Positions 16,796-25,984 of a DNA stretch of 64,000 nucleotides are shown here, piece by piece. How positions within the stretch are numbered: position 1 is the first letter of the stretch; every line of letters begins with the position of its first letter. The notes under the pieces were generated by a model. That model worked only from the letters and a program-made list of their open reading frames with translations, had not been told where the DNA came from and ran no database searches. Origin of the DNA: Histidinibacterium lentulum (lineage in GTDB: Bacteria > Pseudomonadota > Alphaproteobacteria > Rhodobacterales > Rhodobacteraceae); contig NZ_ML119084.1 in the NCBI RefSeq assembly GCF_003789055.1, positions 372,001 to 436,000 of the forward strand. Reading direction: 5' to 3'. The position numbers were made by a program, and so were the translations under genes.

Positions 16796-18466
16796 ATGGC
16801 CCACGACGGAACCGATCCGACCCTCGCCGCCAGCCCGGTGATCCAGGACCTGCGCGACCTGACCGCCGCAGCCCTGCCGCAGATCGAGGGCCTGCTGGAG
16901 GAGGCGCGCAGCCGCCTGCGCGGGCTCGTCGTCGAGAACGGCCGGGTTTCGGGCGCCCTCGTCGAGGCGCACCAGGACGCCGCCCACGGACTCGCCTGGC
17001 TCGCCACCTACGTCGAATCGCTCCGCCAGATGCAGGGGTGGGCCGACCGGCTGACGGCCGAAGGCACCTTCGGCGAAGTCGAGGAGCTGCTCCTGCAGAT
17101 CGCCTTCGGCGAATATCTCGCGCAGATCTTCGGCGGCATCCCGATGAGCCAGGGCGAGATCCTGCGCCTGTCGGACATGGGCCTGACCGCGCAGCCCGGC
17201 GAACCCGCCGCCCGCCTGATCGCCGGCGCCAACACGCCCGCCGCCCGCGCGCGCCTGGTCGCACTGATGCAGGAACGCTCGGCCGAGATCACCGTGGGCC
17301 GCACCGGCCTCGACGACGAGCTCGAGATGATCCGCGAGCAGTTCCGCCGCTACTCCGTCGACAAGGTCATCCCCCACGCCCACGAATGGCACCTCAGGGA
17401 CGAGCTGATCCCGATGGAGACCATCGCCGAGCTCGCCGAAATGGGCGTCTTCGGCCTCACCATCCCCGAGGCATACGGCGGCTTCGGCCTGTCGAAGATG
17501 TCCATGTGCGTCGTCTCCGAGGAACTCAGCCGCGGCTATATCGGCGTGGGCTCGCTGGGCACCCGCTCCGAGATCGCGGCCGAGCTGATCCTCTGCGGCG
17601 CCACCGAGGCGCAGAAGGAAAAATGGCTCCCGGGTCTTGCCTCCGGGGAGATCCTGCCGACCGCCGTCTTCACGGAGCCCAACACCGGCTCCGACCTCGG
17701 ATCGTTGCGCACGAAGGCGCGCCGCGACGGCGACGACTGGATCGTGACCGGCAACAAGACATGGATCACCCATGCCGCCCGCACCCATGTGATGACGGTG
17801 CTGGCGCGCACCAAGCCCGAGACCGACGACTACAAGGGCCTGTCGATGTTCCTGGCGGAAAAGACCCCCGGCACGGACGCGCATCCCTTCCCCGACGAGG
17901 GCCTCTCGGGCGGCGAGATCGAGGTGCTCGGCTACCGCGGCATGAAGGAATACACCCTCAACTTCGACGACTTCCGCGTCTCGGGCGACAACCTTCTGGG
18001 CGGAGAGGAGGGCCACGGCTTCAAGCAGCTGATGGAGACCTTCGAGAGCGCCCGCATCCAGACCGCCGCCCGCGCCATCGGCGTCGCGCAATCCGCGCTC
18101 GATGTGTCGATGCAATACGCGCAGGACCGCAAGCAGTTCGGCAAGCCGCTCATCGCCTTCCCCCGCGTGGCCGGAAAGCTCGCCATGATGGCGGTGGAGA
18201 TCATGATCGCGCGGCAGCTCACCTATTTCTCGGCCCGCGAGAAGGACGAGGGCCGCCGCTGCGATCTCGAGGCCGGCATGGCGAAGCTGCTTGGCGCCCG
18301 CGTCGCCTGGGCCGCCGCCGACAACGGCCTGCAGATCCACGGCGGCAACGGCTTCGCGCTGGAATACGCCATCAGCCGCATCCTCTGCGACGCCCGCATC
18401 CTCAACATCTTCGAGGGTGCCGCAGAGATCCAGGCGCAGGTTATTGCGCGCCGCCTGCTGGGGTGA
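16796..18466 (+). CDS. mcd: Acyl-CoA dehydrogenase, probable (2S)-methylsuccinyl-CoA dehydrogenase
   Basis: 556 residues; the ATG at 16796 has AGGAG 8 bp upstream. An N-terminal helical extension of about 160 residues (LPQIEGLLEEARSRLRG...) precedes the acyl-CoA dehydrogenase fold; this extended form is characteristic of Mcd of the ethylmalonyl-CoA pathway. The core has FTEPNTGSDLGSLRTKA, TYFSAREKD, QIHGGNGFALEYAISR and the FEGAAEIQ segment carrying the presumed catalytic Glu. It would oxidise methylsuccinyl-CoA to mesaconyl-CoA and pass electrons to ETF (etfBA at 3093-4777). Family certain, substrate inferred from length and context. Confidence 0.82.
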   Translation: MAHDGTDPTLAASPVIQDLRDLTAAALPQIEGLLEEARSRLRGLVVENGRVSGALVEAHQDAAHGLAWLATYVESLRQMQGWADRLTAEGTFGEVEELLLQIAFGEYLAQIFGGIPMSQGEILRLSDMGLTAQPGEPAARLIAGANTPAARARLVALMQERSAEITVGRTGLDDELEMIREQFRRYSVDKVIPHAHEWHLRDELIPMETIAELAEMGVFGLTIPEAYGGFGLSKMSMCVVSEELSRGYIGVGSLGTRSEIAAELILCGATEAQKEKWLPGLASGEILPTAVFTEPNTGSDLGSLRTKARRDGDDWIVTGNKTWITHAARTHVMTVLARTKPETDDYKGLSMFLAEKTPGTDAHPFPDEGLSGGEIEVLGYRGMKEYTLNFDDFRVSGDNLLGGEEGHGFKQLMETFESARIQTAARAIGVAQSALDVSMQYAQDRKQFGKPLIAFPRVAGKLAMMAVEIMIARQLTYFSAREKDEGRRCDLEAGMAKLLGARVAWAAADNGLQIHGGNGFALEYAISRILCDARILNIFEGAAEIQAQVIARRLLG

Positions 18467-18633
18467 GCATCATGCGATACGCGGAGGGTCCGGTCCAGGG
18501 GCGCCGCAGGCTTTCGGGAGGGCCCTAACCGGATCCGGTTGCCACGTCCGGAGTGCCGCGATCCGCGCCGGATACCCTCTCCCTGTCCCGAAGCCCTCTG
18601 GCGTCCCGCGCAGAACACGCTAGCCTCCCCGCC

Positions 18634-19035
18634 ATGAAAGCGCCCCTCGCCCTCGCCGCCCTGCTCGTCGTCTCCGCCTGCGGGCGCCCCGCTCCGTCGC
18701 CGCCTGCGTTGCCCCTCGACTGGCAGCTTGCGGCCGTGAACGGCGCCCCGGTGAGCGTTCCCGCGGCAGTCGGCCTCGGGCGGGACCGCTTCAGCTTCCG
18801 CGGACCCTGCAATGCCTATTCCGGCACCCTCGCCCGGGGCACCGGCCCGGCGCTGCGGATGGAGCGCCTCGAGACCGGCCGGACCGCCTGCCCGCAGCTT
18901 GCCGCGGAACGCCAGCTTCTCGACCTTCTGTCCCGGGTGGCGCGGCAGGACGTGCCCTCGGGCGCCCCGGCGCTGGAGCTCGTCACCGACACCGGCACCC
19001 GCCTCCAGTTCCGCCGCATGAGCCCCGGCGTCTGA
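18634..19035 (+). CDS. META-domain lipoprotein (HslJ-like)
   Basis: 133 residues from the ATG at 18634; an upstream in-frame start adds a charged tail that would spoil the signal peptide. The lipobox is LVVSACG, so Cys20 should be lipidated. The mature part has DWQLAAVNGAPV, FSFRGPCNAYSG and the downstream TACPQLAAERQLLDLL, the META/HslJ pattern with two conserved Cys. A 14-bp perfect palindrome AACCGGATCCGGTT lies at 18527-18540 upstream. Function of the family is unclear (outer-membrane stress or inhibitor-like). A related protein follows at 20115. Confidence 0.78.
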   Translation: MKAPLALAALLVVSACGRPAPSPPALPLDWQLAAVNGAPVSVPAAVGLGRDRFSFRGPCNAYSGTLARGTGPALRMERLETGRTACPQLAAERQLLDLLSRVARQDVPSGAPALELVTDTGTRLQFRRMSPGV

Positions 19036-19089
19036 TCGCCTTGATCTGCGCACCCCCGCGCCCACCTTAGGGGAATACAGGGGGCCATC

Positions 19090-20115
19090 ATGACCGCATC
19101 GAAGACGATACTGCTGACCGGGATTACCGGCTTCATCGCCAAGCGCATCGCGAAGGACCTCCTGGACGCGGGCCATCGCGTCCGCGGCTCCCTGCGATCC
19201 GAGACGCGCGCGGACGAGGTGCGCGCCGCCGTCGGCCCCGACGGGCTCGACCGGCTCGAGTTCGTGAGCCTCGACCTCACCGCGGACCCGGGCTGGACCG
19301 AGGCCATGGCAGGCGTGGACGCGGTCCTGCACACCGCCTCCCCCTTTCCCATGTCCCAGCCGAGGGACGAGAACGACCTGATCCGCCCCGCCGTGGACGG
19401 CACCCTGCGCGCCCTCCGCGCCGCCGAGGCCGCGGGCGTCTCGCGGGTGGTGCTGACCTCCTCGGTCGCAGCGGTGATGTATTCCGACGGCCCGTCGAAC
19501 GGGCGGGCCTACACCGCCGCGGACTGGACCGACACCGGCCATTCCAGCGCGAATGCCTACACGAAATCGAAGACCCTCGCCGAGACGGCCGCCTGGGACT
19601 TCGCCGAGGCGCATCCGTCGATCCGGCTGACCACGGTGAACCCGGGGGCGGTCATGGGCCGGCCCATGGACCGGCATTACGGCACCTCGCTCGGCCTGAT
19701 CGAGCGCATCCTGAGCGGCAGGGATCCGATGCTGCCGGACCTGCCCCTCCCCATCGTGGACCTGGCCGATGTCAGCGCGCTCCATCTCGCCGCGCTCGAG
19801 CAGGAGGACACGGTGGGGCGACGCCTCCTCGCCTCGGCGGGCGTCATGCGCTTCCCCGAGGTCGCCGCCTTTCTGAAACGGCGCCATCCCGAGCGCCGGA
19901 TTGCGACCCGCGTCGCGCCGAAGTTCATGCTGCGGGGCCTCGCGCTCTTCGACTCCTCGATCCGCGGCATCCTGGGCGAGGTGGGGCGTCCCTTGGCCGT
20001 CGACGCCTCCGAGAGCGTGCCGGTGCTCGGACGGCCCTTCGTACCGGCAGAGGACGGCATCGCCGCCTCCGCCGATTTCGTCCTGGCCCACGGCGTCCCG
20101 TCGAAGGCCGCCTGA
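19090..20115 (+). CDS. NAD-dependent epimerase/dehydratase family reductase (dihydroflavonol-reductase-like)
   Basis: 341 residues. The nucleotide-binding loop is LLTGITGFIAKRIAKDLL. HTASPFP and LTSSVAAVMY are typical of extended SDRs of the dihydroflavonol 4-reductase/aldehyde reductase group, with catalytic YTKSK and NPGAVMGRP. The substrate is unknown. Its stop overlaps the start of the second META protein (ATGA-type), so the two share a message. Confidence 0.85.
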   Translation: MTASKTILLTGITGFIAKRIAKDLLDAGHRVRGSLRSETRADEVRAAVGPDGLDRLEFVSLDLTADPGWTEAMAGVDAVLHTASPFPMSQPRDENDLIRPAVDGTLRALRAAEAAGVSRVVLTSSVAAVMYSDGPSNGRAYTAADWTDTGHSSANAYTKSKTLAETAAWDFAEAHPSIRLTTVNPGAVMGRPMDRHYGTSLGLIERILSGRDPMLPDLPLPIVDLADVSALHLAALEQEDTVGRRLLASAGVMRFPEVAAFLKRRHPERRIATRVAPKFMLRGLALFDSSIRGILGEVGRPLAVDASESVPVLGRPFVPAEDGIAASADFVLAHGVPSKAA

Positions 20116-20501
20116 TGTTCCAGGCGCTCTGCGTCCTGCTGCCCACGCTCGCGGCCTGCGACGAGAGCGTCTGGGCCTATGGCGGGGCGGACGCCACCTT
20201 CGTGCTCGCGGAGATCGACGGCGCGCCATTTCCCGCCCGCGCCACCCTGACCTTTCCCGCGCCGGGCGAACTGGCGGGCGAGGGGCCGTGCAACCTCTAC
20301 AACGCGGCCCAGCTCGCCCCCTACCCGTGGTTCGAGGCCGGACCGATCGCCGCGAGCCGCCGCGCCTGCCCGGACCTCGGCGCCGAGGCCGCCTATTTCG
20401 AGGCCCTTGCCGCCATGGAATTCGCCGAGGTGCTGGGCGGCGTGCTGATCCTCTCCACCTCCTCCGGCCGCGAGATGGTCTTCACCGCAGCGCCCGACTG
20501 A
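20115..20501 (+). CDS. Second META-domain protein (HslJ-like), probable lipoprotein
   Basis: 128 residues. The N terminus [18 protein letters not shown] has a short hydrophobic stretch and a plausible lipobox LAAC (Cys15). The body has [36 protein letters not shown] and [17 protein letters not shown], matching the META fold and the Cys spacing of the protein at 18634. The 3' end overlaps the convergent recO by 20 bp. Having two META proteins flank one reductase suggests duplication around an acquired gene, but sequence alone cannot show this. Confidence 0.72.
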   Translation: MFQALCVLLPTLAACDESVWAYGGADATFVLAEIDGAPFPARATLTFPAPGELAGEGPCNLYNAAQLAPYPWFEAGPIAASRRACPDLGAEAAYFEALAAMEFAEVLGGVLILSTSSGREMVFTAAPD

Positions 20502-21210
20502 GCGCGGCGACAAGCCGCGCCCGCGCCTCCGGCAGGGACCTGTCGCCCAGCGCGGGGGCAAGCCTGTGCTCGAAAAAGAAGCCCGTGGTGCCCAGCGCCT
20601 CCACGATCTCCGCGTCGGGCGCCTCGCCCTCTCCGCGCATCACCGGCGGCAGCGGCAGGAGCTTGTCGGCCCAGTCCCCTGCGCCCGCGGCACTCACCGC
20701 GCGGCCGGTGCGGGGCGAGACATGGACCAGCCCCTCGGTGACCCCGGTGGCCGCGCAGCGGCTGAGGTCGAGCCCGAAGCCCAGCTCCTCCAGCAGCGCC
20801 AGCTCCCAGCGCAGATAGGCCAGCGGCCAGGCCTCCGTCCGACCCATCAGGTCGAGCAGCGTCACGGTCCGCGCATAGAGCTCCGGACAGGCCTCGCGCT
20901 CGGGCAGGGCGAAGACCAGCAGCCCGGCCACGGCGTTGAGCCCCTCGAGCGCCAGCCGGTCCCCGAGAAAGCCCGCCGCCCGCGACCGCAGCGGCTCCAC
21001 CCGGTAGGTGCCGAGATGATCCTGGAGCCGCGCGGTCCAGGTCGCGACGACCTGCGTTCCGGGCTGCAGATGCGCCGCCATCCGGGGACTGCCGCCACCC
21101 CGAACCAGACCGGAATGCAGGCCGTGCAGGGCGGTCAGCACGTCGATGATGACGGCGCTTTCCCCGTGGGAGCGGCGGCGCAGGATCACGCCCTCGTCTT
21201 GCCACTGCAT
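20482..21210 (-). CDS. recO: DNA repair protein RecO
   Basis: 242 residues. The N-terminal OB fold opens [19 protein letters not shown], followed by [20 protein letters not shown]. The helical C-terminal domain has [20 protein letters not shown] and the ending [12 protein letters not shown], common in alphaproteobacterial RecO. It loads RecA with RecR at gaps. It belongs to the minus-strand era-rnc neighbourhood but is separated from DUF1491 by a plus-strand membrane-protein gene. The zinc cysteines of some RecO proteins are reduced here to a single Cys (RCAATGV). Confidence 0.93.
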   Translation of the reverse strand: MQWQDEGVILRRRSHGESAVIIDVLTALHGLHSGLVRGGGSPRMAAHLQPGTQVVATWTARLQDHLGTYRVEPLRSRAAGFLGDRLALEGLNAVAGLLVFALPEREACPELYARTVTLLDLMGRTEAWPLAYLRWELALLEELGFGLDLSRCAATGVTEGLVHVSPRTGRAVSAAGAGDWADKLLPLPPVMRGEGEAPDAEIVEALGTTGFFFEHRLAPALGDRSLPEARARLVAALSRALR

Positions 21211-21282
21211 CTCGGCCCTTCTCCGCCCCGCTCCTCCGGCCTATGTAGCGGCGCGCCCGCCCCAAGGACAACGCTCCCGCCC

Positions 21283-21900
21283 ATGCACCTCTCCCCGCCC
21301 GACCGCCTCCTTTGCGCGCTGATCGCGCTGCTGGCTCTGGGGGCCGTGGGATTGCGCGTCGGGCTGACGATGCAGGAGGACGGCGACGGGATCCTCGCCG
21401 CTGTCTGGGAGCTGGTCTACTTCTTCACCATCCTGACGAACCTCCTGATCGGCGCGGCCTTCGGCGCGGCGGCGCTCCGGGGACGGGCCCTGCCGGCGGG
21501 GCTCGGCCTCGGGCTCGCGACCTCGATCCTGATCGTGGGCATCGTCTACCATGTGCTCCTCGCGGATATCGTGGACTTCACGGGCCTCGGCCGCCTCGCG
21601 GACCTGCTCCTGCACACGGTCGTGCCGCTCCTGACCCTCGTGCAGTGGACGGTCTTCGCGCCGAAGCGGGACCTTTCCGCACGGCAGGCGGCGGCCTGGC
21701 TCGCCTATCCCGGCGCCTATGTCGCCTATGTCTTCCTGCGCGCGCCCCATACCGGCTGGTATCCCTACCCGTTCCTCGATCTCGGCGAGCAGGGCCTCGG
21801 CACGACGCTCCTCTGGATCGCCGGGATCGCGGTGTTCTTCCTCGCCATGGGCCTCGCCCTCGTGGCGATGGGACGGGCGCTCCAGGCGCGACGGGGCTAG
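21283..21900 (+). CDS. Pr6Pr family membrane protein
   Basis: 205 residues with six predicted helices. Family markers are WELVYFFTILTNLLIG in helix 2, YHVLLAD, LLHTVVPLLTLVQWTVF and PHTGWYPYPFLD. The protein resembles the FAR-17a/AIG1-like membrane family (Pr6Pr), function unknown. It is the only plus-strand gene between recO and DUF1491 and overlaps the latter's 3' end by 4 bp in a convergent arrangement. Confidence 0.78.
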   Translation: MHLSPPDRLLCALIALLALGAVGLRVGLTMQEDGDGILAAVWELVYFFTILTNLLIGAAFGAAALRGRALPAGLGLGLATSILIVGIVYHVLLADIVDFTGLGRLADLLLHTVVPLLTLVQWTVFAPKRDLSARQAAAWLAYPGAYVAYVFLRAPHTGWYPYPFLDLGEQGLGTTLLWIAGIAVFFLAMGLALVAMGRALQARRG

Positions 21901-22232
21901 GCGGAGAGCCCCGGATCGTCGAGCAGCGTGCGTCCCTCGCGGCTTTCCACCTCGATCACCCAGAGATCGGGGTCCCGATCCCGCTGGCGGGCGACGAGCG
22001 CATCGACCTCGGCCTCGGGTCCCTCGGCCACCAGTTCCCAGCGCCGTCCGCCGGTCTGCCAGTCCGTCACCCGCTCATGGGCCGTGGCGCGGCCGTCGAG
22101 CGTGGCACATTTCACCAGAACCGCCCCGGCGGTCGGATCGCCCCGGGCGGCGATGTAGACGCCCGTCCCCTCGACCTGCAGCCGCTGCAGATAGGCCGCC
22201 ACCCAGAGCCCGGTCGCGAGCCGTGCGCTCAT
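21897..22232 (-). CDS. DUF1491 family protein
   Basis: 111 residues. MSARLATGLWVAAYLQRLQ and GTGVYIAARGDPTAGAVLVK followed by WELVAEGPEAEVDALVARQR and DPDLWVIEVESREG are the DUF1491 pattern, an alphaproteobacterial family coupled to era/recO. No catalytic motif is evident. The start overlaps the era stop as ATGA. Function unknown; position implies co-expression with Era. Confidence 0.85.
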   Translation of the reverse strand: MSARLATGLWVAAYLQRLQVEGTGVYIAARGDPTAGAVLVKCATLDGRATAHERVTDWQTGGRRWELVAEGPEAEVDALVARQRDRDPDLWVIEVESREGRTLLDDPGLSA

Positions 22233-23149
22233 GCGCCGTCCTTGAAGTCGAGCCCCATCTCGGAATAGCGCTCCGCCTCCTCGAGCCAGTTCGGACGCAC
22301 CTTCACCTGAAGGAAGAGATGCACCCTCCGGCCGAGGAATTCCTCCAGCTCGGCCCGGGCGGCGGTGGAGACGGCCTTGATCGTCTCGCCCTTGCGGCCG
22401 AGGACGATGCCCTTGTGCCCGTCGCGGGCGACATAGACGATCTGGTCGATCCGCGCGGAGCCGTCGTCCCGCTCCTGCCAGCTCTCGGTCTCGACCGTCA
22501 GCTCGTAGGGCAGTTCCTGGTGCAGGCGCAGCGTCAGCTTCTCCCGCGTGGTCTCGGCGGCGAGCATCCTGAGCGGCAGGTCCGCGATCTGGTCCTCGGG
22601 ATAGAGCCACGGCCCCTCGGGCAGGCTCTCCCCCAGCCAGGCCTTCAGCGCGTCGCAGCCATGGCCCCTCTCGGCGGAGATCATGAAGGTCCGCTCGAAC
22701 TCGTGGCGGGCGTTCAGCGCCTCGGTCAGCGCCAGCAGGCTCTCGGCCTTCACCCGGTCGATCTTGTTGATCGCGAGCGCCACCGGCGTGCCCTTGCGCA
22801 GGTCGCCCAGCCTCTCGAGGATCGCCTCGACGCCCGGCGTCAGGCCGCGATGGGCCTCCACCAGCAGCACGACGATATCGGCATCCGCCGCCCCGCCCCA
22901 GGCCGCGGCCACCATCGCCCGGTCGAGCCTGCGCCGGGGCCGGAACAGGCCGGGCGTGTCCACCAGCACGATCTGCGCCTGCCCTTCCATCGCCACGCCG
23001 CGGATGCGCGCGCGCGTCGTCTGCACCTTGTGGGTGACGATGGAGACCTTGGCGCCGACAAGGCGGTTGGTCAGCGTGGACTTGCCCGCATTGGGCTCGC
23101 CGATCAGCGCGACAAAGCCCGCGCGGGTGGGAAGGGTGGGATCGCTCAT
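22229..23149 (-). CDS. era: GTPase Era
   Basis: 306 residues. G1 is GEPNAGKST, G3 is VDTPGLFRP, G4 is NKID; the KH domain has GHKGIVLGRKGETIKAVS near the C terminus. Era binds the 3' end of 16S rRNA and helps mature the 30S subunit. It lies downstream of rnc, with an intergenic repeat copy between them, and is translationally coupled to DUF1491. Confidence 0.97.
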   Translation of the reverse strand: MSDPTLPTRAGFVALIGEPNAGKSTLTNRLVGAKVSIVTHKVQTTRARIRGVAMEGQAQIVLVDTPGLFRPRRRLDRAMVAAAWGGAADADIVVLLVEAHRGLTPGVEAILERLGDLRKGTPVALAINKIDRVKAESLLALTEALNARHEFERTFMISAERGHGCDALKAWLGESLPEGPWLYPEDQIADLPLRMLAAETTREKLTLRLHQELPYELTVETESWQERDDGSARIDQIVYVARDGHKGIVLGRKGETIKAVSTAARAELEEFLGRRVHLFLQVKVRPNWLEEAERYSEMGLDFKDGA

Positions 23150-23194
23150 GGGGTGCAGATGCGCCTTTCCTCGGGGCGGTGCAATGGGGCAAGG

Positions 23195-23276
23195 GGTTTC
23201 GGCCCGCTCTGCGGGCCGATCCGCGGGGAGGCTCCGCCTCCCCGGACCCCTCCGGGATATTTCAAGCCAGAAAAAT
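23195..23276 (-). repeat. Intergenic repeat, divergent copy C (minus orientation)
   Basis: Read on the minus strand from 23276 it begins TTTTTCTGGCTTGAAATATC and CCGGAGGGG, followed by a GGGGAGGCGGAGCCTCCCC hairpin and a TCGGCCCGC/GCGGGCCGA hairpin. It shares the core of copies A and B but has different stems and lacks the G6-CAGCG-C6 hairpin. It sits between rnc and era in the sense orientation. Confidence 0.6.
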
Positions 23277-23326
23277 GGGGGAGGGGTGCGGGGTGATCGC
23301 GGTCGGCGCTGATTTGGGCCGCTGCG

Positions 23327-24004
23327 TCAGGACACCTCTGCCAGCAGGGCCGCCGCCGCCGCATGTTCGGCCTGCCGTTTCGATCCGGCGCGGGCCTTGG
23401 CGCTGCGGCCGTCGGCGAGGCGCACCTCGATCGTGAAGAGCGGCGCGTGGTCCGGCCCCTCGCGGCCCAGTTCCACGTAGTCGGGCGGCGGCGCGCCCCT
23501 GGCCTGGGCCCATTCCTGCAGCGCGGTCTTGGCGTCCTGGCCCACGGCGCGCGCCTCGGCGACCCGGGCGCCCCAGAGCCTCAGCACCAGGGCGCGGGCG
23601 GCCTCGAAGCCCCCGTCGCGATAGACCGCGGCGATCACCGCCTCCATCGCATCGCCAAGCAGCGCCTCCTTGCGGCGACCGCCGGATTTCGTCTCGGACC
23701 GCCCCAGCTTGAGCACCGCGCCGAGGTCGATCTCGCGCGCCACCTCGGCGCAGGTCTCCTTGCGGACGAGCGCGTTGAACCGCGGGGCGAGCTGGCCCTC
23801 CGAGGCACTGCTGTCCGCCTCGAAGAGCGCCTCGGCGAGCACGAGACCCAGCACCCGGTCGCCGAGGAACTCGAGCCGCTGGTTGTCGGGCCGCGTCGCC
23901 GAGCCGATGGAGGGATGCGTCAGCGCCGTGACCAGAAGCTCGGGCCGCGCGAAACGGTGCCCCAGCCGCGCGCTGAAGGCGGCGAGATCGGCCGAGAGCT
24001 TCAT
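23327..24004 (-). CDS. rnc: Ribonuclease III
   Basis: 225 residues. The catalytic signature is [19 protein letters not shown], the second acidic cluster is [18 protein letters not shown], and the C-terminal dsRNA-binding domain has [20 protein letters not shown] and a closing [10 protein letters not shown]. It processes rRNA precursors and double-stranded RNA. The start overlaps the stop of the upstream DUF805-peptidase gene (ATGA). Usual length. Confidence 0.97.
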   Translation of the reverse strand: MKLSADLAAFSARLGHRFARPELLVTALTHPSIGSATRPDNQRLEFLGDRVLGLVLAEALFEADSSASEGQLAPRFNALVRKETCAEVAREIDLGAVLKLGRSETKSGGRRKEALLGDAMEAVIAAVYRDGGFEAARALVLRLWGARVAEARAVGQDAKTALQEWAQARGAPPPDYVELGREGPDHAPLFTIEVRLADGRSAKARAGSKRQAEHAAAAALLAEVS

Positions 24005-24945
24005 CGCGGCACGCTCCAGATCCGACCCCAGCGCATCGCCGCCACCCAGGCCGGCACGCCCGAGCGCCAGTCCGCGCTGGAATAGAGAATGCGCCCCACG
24101 CTCCCGCGCACGTCCGAGACCGGCACGATCCGCGCCCCGAGCCGCGGCTCGCTGGCGAACGCAGCGTCGAGCGCCCGGTTGTCGCCCAGCAGAAGCACGT
24201 AGCCCTCGGGTATTTCCGCCACGCGGGGAAAGCCTTCGGAGGCGGGGACGATCGCATGGGACACGCCGCCGGGAAGCTCCTCGATGCGGAGGGCCTCATC
24301 GTTCTCCGCCGCGCGATAGGCGACCGGCTCGCCGTCGATCTCGAGCCCCGTCTCCCGCTGGGCCACCTGCTCTCCCGGCATCCCGATGACCCGCATCACG
24401 GTCAGCCGCGCACCGGGTCCCGCGTGGATCACCAACTCCCCCCGCTCGGGCGCGCCGAAGAGCGTGGTGGCGGCGACGAAATCGCCCGAGAGCAGGGCGG
24501 GCTCCATGTGATCGCTGTCCACCAGATGGTCGATCCAGAACAGCCGGCTGAACTCGATCAATGCCAGACACAGCGTCAGCGCGAAACCGATCCGCCGCCA
24601 CCGGCTCGGCGGCCGGCGCTCCGGCGCGGCCGCGCTCGGCAGAACCAGCAGCGCCAGCAACATCAGGAACGGCATGTAGGGCAGAACCGCGAGGAGCAGC
24701 CACCAGCCTGACCGGCCCGCATCGTGAAGGCGGCGCACGATGGTGCCGAAGAGCTGCACATAGACCAGCGCGAGAAGTGCGCCGTAGATCTGCCGCGGCG
24801 ACAGCAGGCCGCCCAGCGCCTCGCTGATCGGATGGGCGGCGAACTCGATCGCCAGCAGCGTCACGAGCGCGACGACGACCGGCCCCCGTCCGGCGGACCC
24901 GTGCCAGTCGAATCCGCCGATGAAGAACCCGCGGAGCGCGCCCAC
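24001..24945 (-). CDS. DUF805 domain fused to a signal peptidase I fold with both catalytic residues replaced
   Basis: 314 residues from a GTG 4 bp after the lepB stop. Residues about 10-110 are a DUF805 membrane domain ([30 protein letters not shown]). Residues about 120-310 follow signal peptidase I: a membrane helix, then [13 protein letters not shown] where the nucleophile Ser before Met is His146, and [12 protein letters not shown] where the general-base Lys is Met184. The [10 protein letters not shown] box is kept. The intact LepB next door has SGSM and [11 protein letters not shown]. It is therefore probably inactive as a peptidase; the reading frame is undamaged. Confidence 0.85.
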   Translation of the reverse strand: MGALRGFFIGGFDWHGSAGRGPVVVALVTLLAIEFAAHPISEALGGLLSPRQIYGALLALVYVQLFGTIVRRLHDAGRSGWWLLLAVLPYMPFLMLLALLVLPSAAAPERRPPSRWRRIGFALTLCLALIEFSRLFWIDHLVDSDHMEPALLSGDFVAATTLFGAPERGELVIHAGPGARLTVMRVIGMPGEQVAQRETGLEIDGEPVAYRAAENDEALRIEELPGGVSHAIVPASEGFPRVAEIPEGYVLLLGDNRALDAAFASEPRLGARIVPVSDVRGSVGRILYSSADWRSGVPAWVAAMRWGRIWSVPR

Positions 24946-24949
24946 CGGC

Positions 24950-25810
24950 CTACTCGATTTCCTTGAAGAATCGGTCGCTGCGCCAGGTCCAGAAGAACAG
25001 CATCGACCGGCCCGCCGAGGAGAACATGATCCGGTCCGCCCGGCCCACGATGTCCTCGAACGGAACGAAGCCGACGCCGCCCGAGGCCTGGCTTTCGCGG
25101 CTGTCCCGGCTGTTGTCGCGGTTGTCGCCCATGAAGAAGTAGTGTCCCGCCGGCACGGTGTAGACGCCCGTATCGTCGAAGCTTTGACGCTGAATGTCGA
25201 GAATGGAGTGGCTCACGCCGTTCGGCAGGGTCTCGATATAGCGACGCTTCTCGCAGACCGCGCCGATGCCGACCGCACCGTTGGAACAGCGCGGACGCTG
25301 CTGCTGCGGCCCCTGAGGGGCAAAGATCTCCTCGAAGATCCCCGCATCGGTGATCTCGACGGGCTCGTCGTTGATCACGAGCCGCCCGCCCTGCATCTGG
25401 ATGCGGTCGCCAGGCAGGCCGATCAGCCGCTTGATGAAATCGCGGCCCGTGACCGGGTGGCGAAAGACCACCACGTCGCCCCGCTCGGGCTCGGACCCCC
25501 AGAGCCGGCCGCCGCCCGGTGCCTCGGGATCGTTTCCGTCCGACTTGAACACGCCGCAGAAATCCTCGGCGGTGATGTCCACGCCCAAGGCGGGAATTCG
25601 GATCGACGGGCAGGACGCGTAGGAATATCCGTAGGCCATCTTGTTCACGAAGAGAAAGTCGCCGATCAGCAGCGTGTCCTTCATGGAGCCCGACGGGATC
25701 CAGAACGGCTGGAAGAACAGCGTGCGAAAGACGCCGGCGATCAGGAGCGCGTAGACGATCGTCTTCACCGTCTCCCAGATGCCGTGAAGAATCCCGTCCT
25801 TTTCGGCCAT
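24950..25810 (-). CDS. lepB: Signal peptidase I
   Basis: 286 residues from the ATG at 25810; upstream in-frame codons give a charged, unconserved tail. The anchor helix is [17 protein letters not shown]. Box B has [14 protein letters not shown] with nucleophile Ser42; box D has [13 protein letters not shown] with base Lys127; box E is [15 protein letters not shown]. It removes Sec/Tat signal peptides at the periplasmic face. The order acpS-lepB-rnc-era is conserved in the group, but here a plus-strand stress cassette stands between acpS and lepB. Confidence 0.97.
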   Translation of the reverse strand: MAEKDGILHGIWETVKTIVYALLIAGVFRTLFFQPFWIPSGSMKDTLLIGDFLFVNKMAYGYSYASCPSIRIPALGVDITAEDFCGVFKSDGNDPEAPGGGRLWGSEPERGDVVVFRHPVTGRDFIKRLIGLPGDRIQMQGGRLVINDEPVEITDAGIFEEIFAPQGPQQQRPRCSNGAVGIGAVCEKRRYIETLPNGVSHSILDIQRQSFDDTGVYTVPAGHYFFMGDNRDNSRDSRESQASGGVGFVPFEDIVGRADRIMFSSAGRSMLFFWTWRSDRFFKEIE

Positions 25811-25923
25811 GCCCAATCCGTCCCCGTTTGCGTGCCGGCGCTTCATGGTCGCCGGGGCAGGGCAAGTCAAGCTGGCGCCCCGGCGGCGCTCCGCCCGGAC
25901 AGGCATCTGCGGTCACGTCCCCG

Positions 25924-25948
25924 GGAACAGGCACCCGCGCCCCCGGTT
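25924..25948 (+). promoter_or_regulatory. Candidate EcfG (general stress sigma) promoter of the catalase operon
   Basis: GGAAC at 25924-25928, 17-bp spacer, GTT at 25946-25948, ending 37 bp before the catalase ATG at 25985. The geometry is identical to that at 14309-14333. Mn-catalase and small ferritin-like proteins are common members of EcfG regulons in alphaproteobacteria, which supports the call. Confidence 0.55.
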
Positions 25949-25984
25949 CACGGGGCGAGGGACCACGATGACGGAAGGCCACCC

